This document shows positions 15,753 to 23,969 of a DNA stretch of 64,000 nt, piece by piece (position 1 is the first letter of the stretch; each line of letters opens with the position of its first letter). This DNA comes from Bradyrhizobium sp. CCGB12 (GTDB lineage: Bacteria; Pseudomonadota; Alphaproteobacteria; Rhizobiales; Xanthobacteraceae): NCBI RefSeq assembly GCF_024199845.1, contig NZ_JANADO010000001.1:4526001-4590000 (forward strand). The letters run 5' to 3'. Position numbers and translations under genes: made by a program. The notes below the pieces were generated by a model. That model had not been told where the DNA came from. It ran no database searches and was given only the letters and a program-made list of their open reading frames with translations.

Positions 15753-16451
15753 ATGCTGACCCAGAAGCTCGACACCCAGGCGATCAACACCCAGATCGGT
15801 GGCAAGATTGCCCCTGCCCATCCCGCCACCGATCAGTTCGGCGCGATCACGGGCCATGTCGGTCTCGTCGCCACGGAATTCTCCTACCGCAAGGACGAGG
15901 AAATCTACGGCGAGGACGAGCCGGCCGAATATGTCTACCAGGTCATGTCAGGCGCGGTGCGCAGCTACAAGCTTCTGTCCGACGGCCGCCGCCAGATCGG
16001 CGCCTTCCATCTTCCCGGCGACGTGTTCGGCCTGGAATCCGGCGCCAGCCACCGCCTTGCCGCCGAAGCCATCATCGACACCACCGTGCGTCTGGTGAAG
16101 CGCGCCAGCCTCGAGAAGGCCGCCGGCATCGACGTGCAGGTTGCCCGCAAGCTCTGGGCCATGACGGCTTCCGAGCTGCGCCATGCGGAAGACCACATGC
16201 TGCTGCTGGGCCGCAAGACCGCGATGGAGCGTGTTGCGACGTTCCTGCTCGAAATGGACCGTCGCCTCGCCGTTGCCGGCATGATGGCGCTGCCGATGTG
16301 CCGCCGCGACATCGGCGACTATCTCGGCCTCACGCTCGAGACCGTGTCGCGCGCGCTGTCGCAGCTGCACACCCAGGGCATCCTGGGCTTCTCCGGCGCC
16401 CGCCAGATCGTGCTGCGCAACCGCCAGCGCCTGCACAATCTCGACGCCTGA
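15753..16451 (+). CDS. fixK2: CRP/FNR-family regulator FixK2
   Basis: A 232-residue regulator: cyclic-nucleotide-binding-like beta barrel (about 25-145) and C-terminal helix-turn-helix (RRDIGDYLGLTLETVSRALSQL). There is no N-terminal FNR cysteine cluster, so it does not sense oxygen through an iron-sulphur centre. ATG codons occur at 15744 and 15753. The second was chosen because GGAG is correctly spaced for it and because the product then has 232 residues with Cys183 in LPMCRRD, the oxidation-sensitive cysteine known in B. diazoefficiens FixK2. It activates microaerobic genes (fixNOQP, denitrification and others). Confidence 0.97.
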   Translation: MLTQKLDTQAINTQIGGKIAPAHPATDQFGAITGHVGLVATEFSYRKDEEIYGEDEPAEYVYQVMSGAVRSYKLLSDGRRQIGAFHLPGDVFGLESGASHRLAAEAIIDTTVRLVKRASLEKAAGIDVQVARKLWAMTASELRHAEDHMLLLGRKTAMERVATFLLEMDRRLAVAGMMALPMCRRDIGDYLGLTLETVSRALSQLHTQGILGFSGARQIVLRNRQRLHNLDA

Positions 16452-16476
16452 TTTCGACCTCCTCCCCCATCCAATC

Positions 16477-16506
16477 ATGGCCGGCTGACTGCGTTCAGCC
16501 GGCCAT
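16477..16506. terminator. bidirectional terminator between fixK2 and MFS gene
   Basis: ATGGCCGGCTGA-CTGCGT-TCAGCCGGCCAT is a perfect 12-bp stem followed by TTCCTTT on the fixK2 side. It contains the stop codon of the opposing MFS gene at 16495-16497. Confidence 0.8.
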
Positions 16507-17808
16507 TTCCTTTGCAGCGGTCATGCCCGTCCGCCGCGTCTCCGGCATCACGAAGAGGATCAGCAACAGCCCGGTCGCGGCGACGCCGGACAGTCCGATG
16601 AAGGCGGTGGCATTGCCGAACTTGTCGCTGACAAAGCCGCCGAGTGCGGTGCTCAAGGACGCGCCGATGCCGGTCGCCGTGCCGACGATGCCCTGCGCCA
16701 GGTTGAAATGCCCGCTTCCGAAGGCGACGTCAGCAACGATCAGCGGGATCATCACGGCAAATACTGCAGCGGTGATACCGTCGAACACCTGCACCAGCAC
16801 CAGCAGATAGGGATCGCGCACGGTTGCGAACAGCAGGCCGCGGATCGTCAGTGCGGCGAATCCGATCAGGAGCAGCGGCCGCCGGCCCCACAATTGCGCC
16901 TTGCGCCCCACGGTCGGCGACAGCAGCGCCACGATCGCCTGCGGCACGACGATGCAGAAGGCCACGAGCACGGTCGCCCACTGGCTGGATCGCGCCGTCA
17001 CGGCGCTTGCCATCAGCGGCATCATCGCGGCGTTCGCGAGCTGCAACAAGAGCACGCTGAGCGCGAAGACGATCAGCGGACGCTGCCGGATCAGGTGCCA
17101 GATGTTGGTGTCGCCGCGGTCCGCGTCTTCAGGCGGCATCTCACCGTGACAGCGTCTAATGTCGACCTCGTGCTCGCGGATGCGCGAGAGCGCGATCAGG
17201 GTCGGGATCGCGAGCAGGAAGGTGACCAGGAACACCGAGCGGCTCGACAGCAGGTAACCGGCGGTACCCATCACCGCCGCCGCGACGCCGTTGCCGAGCG
17301 AGGCAAAGCGCGCATTGCGGCCGAGCCGCTCGCCGATCGCGAGCGGGCCGACCAGGCCGAGGCTGATCGCTGCGATCGCCGGACCCAGCACGCAGCTCGC
17401 CATCGCATGCAGGGTGGCGGCGGTCACCACGACGGGGAAGATCGGCATCGCGGCGTAGGCAAGCGCGCAGCAGCCGATGGTCGCAATCGCAAGGGCAGCG
17501 ACCAGCCGTTCCGATTTCGCGGCATCGATGATCGCGCCGCCCGGCATCTGCCCGATCAGGGCGACGATGCCGCCGATCGACAGCACGAGGCCGATCTCGA
17601 CCTGGGTCCATTTCTGCGTCGTCAGGTAGACCGCGATGAACGGACCGAATCCGGTCTGCACGTCGGCGAGGAAGAAGATGAACCAGTCGAGGCCGCGCAG
17701 GCTCTGGCGCGACGGCGCCGGAAGGCCTGCGGCCGGCGGCGCGACGACCTTGTCCTGTTCGACGGCGCCGTCGCGATCTGCATGTTTCGGCTTCCTCGAC
17801 AACAGCAC
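16495..17808 (-). CDS. MFS transporter
   Basis: A 437-residue carrier with about 12 spans. Residues 1-35 are a polar cytoplasmic tail. The first helix is LDWFIFFLADVQTGFGPFIAVYL, and a hydrophilic central loop (about 225-250, rich in Asp/Glu) separates the two bundles. It resembles the group of MFS proteins often encoded near stress or glucan genes. The start is GTG at 17808. It follows the PRC-barrel gene by 23 bases and is probably the last gene of a set with the ABC exporter and debranching-like enzyme. Substrate unknown. Confidence 0.85.
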   Translation of the reverse strand: MLLSRKPKHADRDGAVEQDKVVAPPAAGLPAPSRQSLRGLDWFIFFLADVQTGFGPFIAVYLTTQKWTQVEIGLVLSIGGIVALIGQMPGGAIIDAAKSERLVAALAIATIGCCALAYAAMPIFPVVVTAATLHAMASCVLGPAIAAISLGLVGPLAIGERLGRNARFASLGNGVAAAVMGTAGYLLSSRSVFLVTFLLAIPTLIALSRIREHEVDIRRCHGEMPPEDADRGDTNIWHLIRQRPLIVFALSVLLLQLANAAMMPLMASAVTARSSQWATVLVAFCIVVPQAIVALLSPTVGRKAQLWGRRPLLLIGFAALTIRGLLFATVRDPYLLVLVQVFDGITAAVFAVMIPLIVADVAFGSGHFNLAQGIVGTATGIGASLSTALGGFVSDKFGNATAFIGLSGVAATGLLLILFVMPETRRTGMTAAKEMAG

Positions 17809-17831
17809 AGGCGGTCAGCCCTCCCAGCACC

Positions 17832-18353
17832 TCACTGAATCACTCGCAGCGGTTGAAGGCTGCCGGACGCGCCGAGCACGACGATCGGCGTGTCTTCCTT
17901 GTATTCCGGCGCGGCCGCGACCTGCGCCTTGGTCAATTCCAGCGTGATGCTGTCCTTCTTGTTGGCGATCTTGCCGAAGCGCAGCGCGTTCCAGTCGACC
18001 ACGATCTTGCGGCTGCCGACGCCGAGGAAACCGCCGAAATCGATCGCCGCAGCGCGGACATGGCCGGTGCGATCGACGATGACGTCGACGATACGACCCA
18101 TGTCCTCGCCGGCGGCGCTGCGCACGTCGCGGCCGAGGACACCATGCGCCTCGCTCGCGCCAATGATGGTCACCGACGGCGGCGGCGCGGCATCCTTCGG
18201 GGTGACCGGAACCGTCGAGGCCGGCGGCTGTGCCGCCGGCGGCGCATTCGCTTCGCTCTGGCCTGCGGGCTGATCCTCCGCGGCGCGCGCCGTCGCGACC
18301 GCCAGGCCCGCGACGATGGCCATGCCCAGGATCAGCGCTCCGATCGCACGCAT
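17832..18353 (-). CDS. exported PRC-barrel domain protein
   Basis: A 173-residue protein. Residues 1-24 are a signal peptide (AVATARAAE cleavage region). Residues 25-65 are a Pro/Ala-rich linker. From about 70 to 150 there is one PRC-barrel (VLGRDVRSAAGEDMGRIVDV, then HVRAAAIDFGGFLGVGSRKI). Soluble PRC-barrels in alphaproteobacteria are stress-associated and bind RNA, metal or partner proteins. This one is periplasmic by prediction. It is spaced 23 bases from each neighbour, on the same strand, and so belongs to the operon that begins with the ABC exporter. Confidence 0.82.
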   Translation of the reverse strand: MRAIGALILGMAIVAGLAVATARAAEDQPAGQSEANAPPAAQPPASTVPVTPKDAAPPPSVTIIGASEAHGVLGRDVRSAAGEDMGRIVDVIVDRTGHVRAAAIDFGGFLGVGSRKIVVDWNALRFGKIANKKDSITLELTKAQVAAAPEYKEDTPIVVLGASGSLQPLRVIQ

Positions 18354-18376
18354 AACACCCTCCTCACGGCGCGCCG

Positions 18377-20581
18377 CTAGCGCGCCAGCACGATCGAGAC
18401 CTGGATCTGGCCACGCGTGCGCAACACCTCCAGCGCCACGTCGTCGCCGTGGCGGCTGACGCGCAGATCCACGCTGGACTGGCCCAGCCGCAGATCGCGC
18501 AAGATCACCTCGTTCAGAAACGCCGGCAGATGCGGATTGCGCAGGCGAATCTCACCGCGCGCCACGTCGAACTCGATGCCGAGAGCCGCCTCCAGCAGCG
18601 TGAACGGTGTCGCGCTGGCCCAGGCCTGCGGCGCGCAGGCGACCGGATAGAGCGTCGGGCCGCGCCGCTTCTCGCGCCGGAAACCGCAGAACAATTCGGG
18701 CAGCCGGCGCAGATCCATATAGGTCGCCGCGTCGAACAGCCCCTTGAAGACGTGCGCCACCGAGTGCTTGAGGCCGTAGCGCGCGAGCCCGAGCGCGATC
18801 AGCGCATTGTCGTGCGGCCAGATCGACCCGTCATGATAGGACATCGGGTTGTAGCGCACCTCGCCTTGCGCGACGGTGCGGATGCCCCAGCCCGAGAAGA
18901 AATGCGGCCGCATCAGCTCGGCGGCGACGAGACGAGCACGGTCCTCGCGGATCATGCCACTGAACAGCACCTGCCCGGCATTCGAGGTCCGCACCTTGCA
19001 AGGCCGCTTCTTGCCGTCGAGGGCGAGCGCATAGGTGCCGAGCTCCTCGCACCAGAACGCCTTCTCGAAGCGCTCCGCCAGCGCCTTGGCTTCGGCCTCG
19101 AGCTTGCGCACGCGATCCGGCTTGCCGAGCCGCAGCGCGCAACGCGCGGCGAGCTGCTTGGCGGCGTAGACGTAGCCCTGAACCTCGGCGAGCGCGATGT
19201 TGCCTTCCGCGAGCTGGCCGTCGGCATGGAAGATCGCGTCGTAGGAATCCTTCCAGCCCTGGTTGGCGAGCCCCTTCTCCGTCGCGCGCTGGTATTCGAC
19301 GAAGCCGTCCTGGTCGGGATCACCGGGACCGTCGATCCAGGCCAGCCCCGCCTCGATCGCCGGCCACAGCTCGATCAGTGTGGCCTCATCGCCGGTGCGC
19401 TCGAAGTAGCTTCCCGCGAGCAGGACGAACAGCGCGGTCGAATCGACGCTGCCGTAATATTGCGCAAACGGGACCTCGCCCAGCGCCGCCATCTCGCCGC
19501 CGCGCATCTCGTGCAGGATCTTTCCCGGCGCGGCGTCGGCGAGCGGATCGATCGCCTTCGCCTGGAAATGCGCGAGCCGCCTGAGCACGCCCTTGGCGAC
19601 GCGCGGATCGACCCAGAGCATCTGGAGCGCGGTGATCAGCCCGTCGCGGCCGAACGTCGTCGAATACCAGGGAATGCCGGCATAGGGATAACGCCCCTGC
19701 GGTGTCTCCGTCATCAGCATGTTGAGGTCGGCCATGGCCTGGCACAGCACCTCGTTGAAAATGTTGTTGGAGGTCTCGATGCTGGCCGCGCCCATCGTGG
19801 ATTGGCGCATCTCGCGACGATGGGCCAGCAGGCTGGGGAAGAATCGCGCCGGCTTCAGCGCCACCGGCCGGTTGCAGGAGACGGCGACGAACAGCGATTT
19901 GGCCTCGTGCGGGTCGAGCTCGATCTGCCAGGTCGCGGCATTGACCGACAGCCGCGTCGGACGCGGGTCGAAATGCAGGCCCGTGGTGCGCTCGGTGTCG
20001 TCGAGGCCGCGATACTCGAACAACACGTCGGTCGGACCTACGAGCCGGCTCGTGCCGGCCCCTCGGCGCGGACGCCGCTCGCCGCGGACCTCGAACAGAT
20101 CGGCGAAGTCATTGTCGAACAGCAGCGTCAGCTCGAAGCTGGCGCGCGCGTCGCCGTGGTTCTGCACGCCGATGCGCTGATAGGCGCTGCCGCGCCACAG
20201 GAAGATCGTGCGCACGATGTGCAGCAGATCCTTCTGGAACACGAGGCGACCCTGACGGTAGATGTCCGGATTGGTGAGATCGACCGTCAACGCCGAATTG
20301 TCGTCGCGCAGGTTCGAGCCGAGCAGCAACGGCTGGAGATCCTCGAGCACGAGCTCCAGCCGCGCGAGATAACGCGTGTCGTAGTGAAACAGGCCGTCCG
20401 GCCCACCCGCCGACGCGCCGATGTCGCCATGGCTGTCGAGCACGATGAAGGTGTCGTCGTGCTTGAGAGACCGCCGCGGCCGGGCGGCGGGTCCCGTCAT
20501 CGGAATGTAGAACGTCTGCTCCGCGACGGCCTCCACCGTCTGCGATACGGAAATGATCTGGGTTACGGTTTCGGCTGCCAT
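18377..20581 (-). CDS. amylo-alpha-1,6-glucosidase (glycogen debranching) family protein
   Basis: A 734-residue two-domain protein. Residues about 35-235 form the N-terminal beta-rich debranching-enzyme domain (HDDTFIVLDSHGDI, LFHYDTRYLARLEL, the beta sandwich ending FVAVSCNRP). Residues about 260-715 form an (alpha/alpha)6 glucosidase domain, with GIPWYSTTFGRDGLIT, WIDGPGD, EVQGYVYAAKQL and YHDGSIWPHDNAL carrying likely catalytic acids. The start at 20581 has GGGGAG 6 bases upstream; the frame continues to 20614. Together with the GT4 enzyme and ABC exporter it suggests handling of a stress-related glucan or glycoside. No signal peptide is seen. Confidence 0.88.
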   Translation of the reverse strand: MAAETVTQIISVSQTVEAVAEQTFYIPMTGPAARPRRSLKHDDTFIVLDSHGDIGASAGGPDGLFHYDTRYLARLELVLEDLQPLLLGSNLRDDNSALTVDLTNPDIYRQGRLVFQKDLLHIVRTIFLWRGSAYQRIGVQNHGDARASFELTLLFDNDFADLFEVRGERRPRRGAGTSRLVGPTDVLFEYRGLDDTERTTGLHFDPRPTRLSVNAATWQIELDPHEAKSLFVAVSCNRPVALKPARFFPSLLAHRREMRQSTMGAASIETSNNIFNEVLCQAMADLNMLMTETPQGRYPYAGIPWYSTTFGRDGLITALQMLWVDPRVAKGVLRRLAHFQAKAIDPLADAAPGKILHEMRGGEMAALGEVPFAQYYGSVDSTALFVLLAGSYFERTGDEATLIELWPAIEAGLAWIDGPGDPDQDGFVEYQRATEKGLANQGWKDSYDAIFHADGQLAEGNIALAEVQGYVYAAKQLAARCALRLGKPDRVRKLEAEAKALAERFEKAFWCEELGTYALALDGKKRPCKVRTSNAGQVLFSGMIREDRARLVAAELMRPHFFSGWGIRTVAQGEVRYNPMSYHDGSIWPHDNALIALGLARYGLKHSVAHVFKGLFDAATYMDLRRLPELFCGFRREKRRGPTLYPVACAPQAWASATPFTLLEAALGIEFDVARGEIRLRNPHLPAFLNEVILRDLRLGQSSVDLRVSRHGDDVALEVLRTRGQIQVSIVLAR

Positions 20582-20638
20582 AAGTGCTCCCCTGCGCCTT
20601 GATTCGAAACGCAACCAACGCGAACACGACTGCCGGAT

Positions 20639-22405
20639 CTACGCGGCGACCTTCGCGAGCCGGCTCATCTCCTGCGTCACCAGCTCACGGTAGGGACCGT
20701 GCCCCTGCATCAGCCGGTCGGGCGCGCCGTCCTCGATGATCTTGCCGGCCTTGAGCACGACCACGCGGTCGAAATTGCGCAGCGTCGCGAGGCGGTGCGC
20801 GATCGCAATCACGGTGCGGCCCCGCATCAGCCGCGACAGCGCCTCGCGGATCGCCTCCTCGGATTCGCTGTCAAGCGCCGCGGTCGCTTCGTCCAGCAGC
20901 AGGATCGGCGCGTCCTTGAGGAAGGCGCGCGCGATCGCGATGCGCTGGCGCTGGCCGCCGGACATCTTCACACCGCGGTCGCCGACCATGGTGTCGAGGC
21001 CGTCGGGCAGGCTCTCGACGAAATCGCAGCGCGCCGCGATTGCCGCGCGCAGCACCTCGTCGTCGGTCGCGTTCGGGCGACCGTAGCGGATGTTCTCGCG
21101 GATCGACCGATGGAACAAGGAGATATCCTGCGGCACGACGGAGATCGCCTCTCGCAGGCTCTGCTGCGTGACCTTCGAGATGTCCTGTCCGTCGACGGTG
21201 ATGCTGCCCTCGTCGGTATCGTAGAACCGCTGGAGCAGCGTGAACAGCGTCGACTTGCCGCCGCCGGATTGGCCGACCAGACCGACGCGCTGGCCGGGCT
21301 GCAGGCGCAGGCTGAACCGCTCAAAGATCTTTTCGGCGCCGGGATAGCCGAACGTGACGTTGTTGTACGCGATGGCGGCGCCGCTCTTGACGAGAGGCTC
21401 GGCCTCGGGGTGATCGCGCAACTCGTGCGGCACCAGCAGCGTGGCGATCGCCTCGGTCAGCCGCGCGACATGCTGGGTGACGTCAACCAAGGCCACGGCG
21501 AGATCGCGCGTCGCACTCAGGATGGAGATGCCGAGCGTACAGACCAGCACGACGTCGCCGGTGGTCGCCTCGCCCTTCTGCCAGAGCGTGACCGCCCAGG
21601 CCATCAGCGCGATCGTCAGAAGTACGGTTACGGCAGCATGTAACAGCCGCAGCTTTTCCAGATAGCGCAGGCTTCGGCTCCGCGCGGTGAGTTCCCGGTT
21701 CACCGTCGCATCGAACCGCTCGTGCTCGTGGCCGATGCCGCAGAAAGCGCGGACCAGCGGCATATTGCTGATGACATCGATCATTTCGCCGTCGACCACC
21801 GCGGCCTTGTCGGCGAAATCGTCATGCAGCGACTTGCCGGCGGCGGCCAAATGGAACATTGCGATCACCATGCCACCGGCGATCACGATCAGGCCGAGCG
21901 CCATATAAGGACTCACGGTTCCAATCAGCGCGATTGCCGCAACTGTGGCAATGCAGGGCGGCAACACATTCCAGACAAACATGTTCTCGACCGTGAACAC
22001 GGCATTCGAGGTCGCCGTGATGCGGCTCGACAACATGCCTGGCATGCGATCGGAGAAAAAACTCGGCGCATGTCCGGTCAGATGACGAAATATGTCACGG
22101 CGTAAATCACCCGTGACCCGGACAAAGGTGAAGCTCGCTGTCCAACTCGCGATCCGCCACAAGAAATTGTCGGCAGCAATCAGCGACATGAGTAAAATGA
22201 ATGCCAGCCATACGCTGCCGCCACCATGCGATGGTCCGGCCGACAGGCTGTCGACCAGGGATTTGACGCCGTACTGCGTGCCCACGGAGCAGGCAACGGC
22301 TGCCACGACAGCGGTCAGGATCACCAAATGCGACGCGAGACGACGCCGAAGATAGCGCAAGACAAAGGCAAATGGCCTGCGCGCGTATCCAGAAAGCTGA
22401 TCCAT
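20639..22405 (-). CDS. ABC exporter, fused permease and ATPase
   Basis: A 588-residue half-transporter working as a homodimer. The six-span membrane domain occupies residues about 20-310. The nucleotide-binding domain from about 345 shows Walker A GQSGGGKST, signature MSGGQRQRIAIARAF, Walker B ILLLDEAT and the switch His in AIAHRL. It belongs to the MsbA/multidrug-lipid exporter group. It is the first gene of the left-pointing set leading to the debranching-like enzyme 57 bases on. It diverges from a GT4 gene, the two sharing a spacer with an EcfG-type promoter. The exported molecule could be the product of the neighbouring glycosyltransferase (inference). Confidence 0.9.
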   Translation of the reverse strand: MDQLSGYARRPFAFVLRYLRRRLASHLVILTAVVAAVACSVGTQYGVKSLVDSLSAGPSHGGGSVWLAFILLMSLIAADNFLWRIASWTASFTFVRVTGDLRRDIFRHLTGHAPSFFSDRMPGMLSSRITATSNAVFTVENMFVWNVLPPCIATVAAIALIGTVSPYMALGLIVIAGGMVIAMFHLAAAGKSLHDDFADKAAVVDGEMIDVISNMPLVRAFCGIGHEHERFDATVNRELTARSRSLRYLEKLRLLHAAVTVLLTIALMAWAVTLWQKGEATTGDVVLVCTLGISILSATRDLAVALVDVTQHVARLTEAIATLLVPHELRDHPEAEPLVKSGAAIAYNNVTFGYPGAEKIFERFSLRLQPGQRVGLVGQSGGGKSTLFTLLQRFYDTDEGSITVDGQDISKVTQQSLREAISVVPQDISLFHRSIRENIRYGRPNATDDEVLRAAIAARCDFVESLPDGLDTMVGDRGVKMSGGQRQRIAIARAFLKDAPILLLDEATAALDSESEEAIREALSRLMRGRTVIAIAHRLATLRNFDRVVVLKAGKIIEDGAPDRLMQGHGPYRELVTQEMSRLAKVAA

Positions 22406-22583
22406 GTGATTATCGACCCCGTCGTCCTGTTTGGCATTTTCTTACTGATCGACTGAACATCGACCGCGTCGCCTCGGTTCCCGGCAATGTCATCACGACA
22501 TGCGGATGCGGACGATCTGCGATGATGTGATGGCAGCATCGCGACGAGCCCCGAACGTGTCGAATAAGTAACGTTTGGGGGAA

Positions 22584-22608
22584 GGAACTTCGCAAGTGCG
22601 GGAACGTT
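22584..22608 (+). promoter_or_regulatory. perfect EcfG-type stress promoter, nearly symmetrical
   Basis: GGAAC, 16 bases, CGTT matches the EcfG consensus fully on the plus strand, 75 bases before the GT4 start. On the minus strand the same stretch reads GGAAC (22610-22606), 16 bases, AGTT, with one mismatch, pointing to the ABC exporter gene. Both directions may respond to the general stress sigma factor. Confidence 0.75.
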
Positions 22609-22682
22609 CCCTTGGCTGGCATTGCCGGTGCCGTACAGGCGGGGGCTTTCTACGTTCATGATCGCACAAAGGAGATGGTGAG

Positions 22683-23753
22683 ATGCGCATCGCGCAGGTT
22701 GCTCCGTTGACGGAGGCTGTTCCACCCAAGCTGTATGGCGGCACCGAGCGGGTGGTGCATTGGTTGACGGAAGAGCTGGTGGCCCTGGGACACGACGTAA
22801 CCCTGTTCGCCAGCGGCGATTCGCACACCTCGGCAAAGCTGGATGCACTGTGGCCGAGGGCCCTTCGGCTCGACGGTTCTGTGCGCGATCCCAATGCACT
22901 GCACATGGTGCTGCTGGAGCGGGTGCGGCAAAAATGTGACGACGAGGAGTTCGATTTCCTCCACTTCCATCTCGATTACTATCCGTGGTCGCTATTCCAC
23001 CGCCAGCCGACACCGTTCGTGACCACGCTGCATGGCCGGCTCGACCTGCCGGAGCACCAGCCGGTCTTCAATACCTTCTCGAAAATGCCCGTCATTTCGA
23101 TCTCCAATGCGCAGCGACGGCCGGTGCCGCAGGCGAACTGGGTGACGACGATCCATCACGGTCTTCCGGAGAACTTGCTGACGCCGAAGCCGGCGAAACA
23201 GGAATATCTCGCCGTGCTCGGCCGCATCGCGCCCGAGAAGGGCGTCGACCGCGCCATCAAGATCGCGACCCATTGCGGTATTCCGCTCAAGATCGCGGCC
23301 AAGGTCGATCGCGCCGACCAGGATTACTATGACGAGCTGATCCGACCGATGATCGAGAACAATCCGCTGATCGACTTCATCGGCGAGATCGGCGATCACG
23401 AGAAGTCGGACTTTCTGAGCGGCGCCCTCGGACTTCTCTTGCCGATCGACTGGCCGGAGCCGTTTGGCCTCGTGATGATCGAAGCCATGGCCTGTGGAAC
23501 GCCTGTTGTCGCCTTCAACCGCGGCTCGGTGCCCGAGATCATCGACGAAGGCCTCACCGGGTTTGTGGTCGAGGACATCATCAGTGCCGCCGGGGTGGTG
23601 AACCGTCTTCCGCAATTGGACCGGGCCGCGATCCGCAAGCAGTTCGAGACACGCTTCACGGCGCGGCGCATGGCACTGGACTATCTCGCTGCATATCGCA
23701 GCCTGACCGAGGCGCAGGCGCCGCGGATCAAGCTGGTGAGCAGCGCGGAGTAA
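22683..23753 (+). CDS. GT4-family glycosyltransferase
   Basis: A 356-residue GT-B glycosyltransferase. The N-terminal lobe begins MRIAQVAPLTEAVPPKLYGGTERVV (sugar-acceptor loop YGGTE). The donor lobe has LGRIAPEKGVDRAI, and the E-x7-E signature reads EPFGLVMIEAMACGTPVV. AAGGAG precedes the ATG by 9 bases. It stands alone in its direction, divergent from an ABC exporter and debranching-like glucosidase, with a perfect general-stress promoter upstream. The sugar and acceptor are unknown; a stress-related glucan or glycolipid is plausible. Confidence 0.9.
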   Translation: MRIAQVAPLTEAVPPKLYGGTERVVHWLTEELVALGHDVTLFASGDSHTSAKLDALWPRALRLDGSVRDPNALHMVLLERVRQKCDDEEFDFLHFHLDYYPWSLFHRQPTPFVTTLHGRLDLPEHQPVFNTFSKMPVISISNAQRRPVPQANWVTTIHHGLPENLLTPKPAKQEYLAVLGRIAPEKGVDRAIKIATHCGIPLKIAAKVDRADQDYYDELIRPMIENNPLIDFIGEIGDHEKSDFLSGALGLLLPIDWPEPFGLVMIEAMACGTPVVAFNRGSVPEIIDEGLTGFVVEDIISAAGVVNRLPQLDRAAIRKQFETRFTARRMALDYLAAYRSLTEAQAPRIKLVSSAE

Positions 23754-23824
23754 GGGGCACGCTGTCGCCCCAAGGTACACTGCGGCTTCTCGGTTCGAGC
23801 ACACCGCGGTCTCTGGAATACTGG

Positions 23825-23850
23825 ATCGCCCGGTCATCAAGCCGGGCGAT
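23825..23850. terminator. hairpin repeat after GT4 gene
   Basis: ATCGCCCGG-TCATCAAG-CCGGGCGAT, a perfect 9-bp stem about 70 bases after the GT4 stop. The sequence is a frequent intergenic hairpin type in bradyrhizobia, so it may double as a terminator. Confidence 0.6.
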
Positions 23851-23875
23851 GACAGCGAGTATCGCTCTATCAACA

Positions 23876-23955
23876 CGTCATTGCGAGCGCAGCGAAGCAA
23901 TCCAGGCTGCCTCTCCGGAAAAACTCTGGATTGCTTCGCTGCGCTCGCAATGACG
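23876..23955. repeat. dispersed palindromic repeat, family A
   Basis: CGTCATTGCGAGCGCAGCGA at the left and CGCTCGCAATGACG at the right with inner AATCC and GGATT. It lies between the convergent GT4 and alkylsulfatase-like genes. Confidence 0.85.
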
Positions 23956-23969
23956 GAGATGGCGGCGCC

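Noticed and set aside
18449..20602. A 717-codon plus-strand frame opposite the debranching-like gene
   Set aside because: Composition is typical of the complement of a high-GC gene (Arg/Glu/Leu/Ala-rich), with no domain and no promoter or ribosome site.
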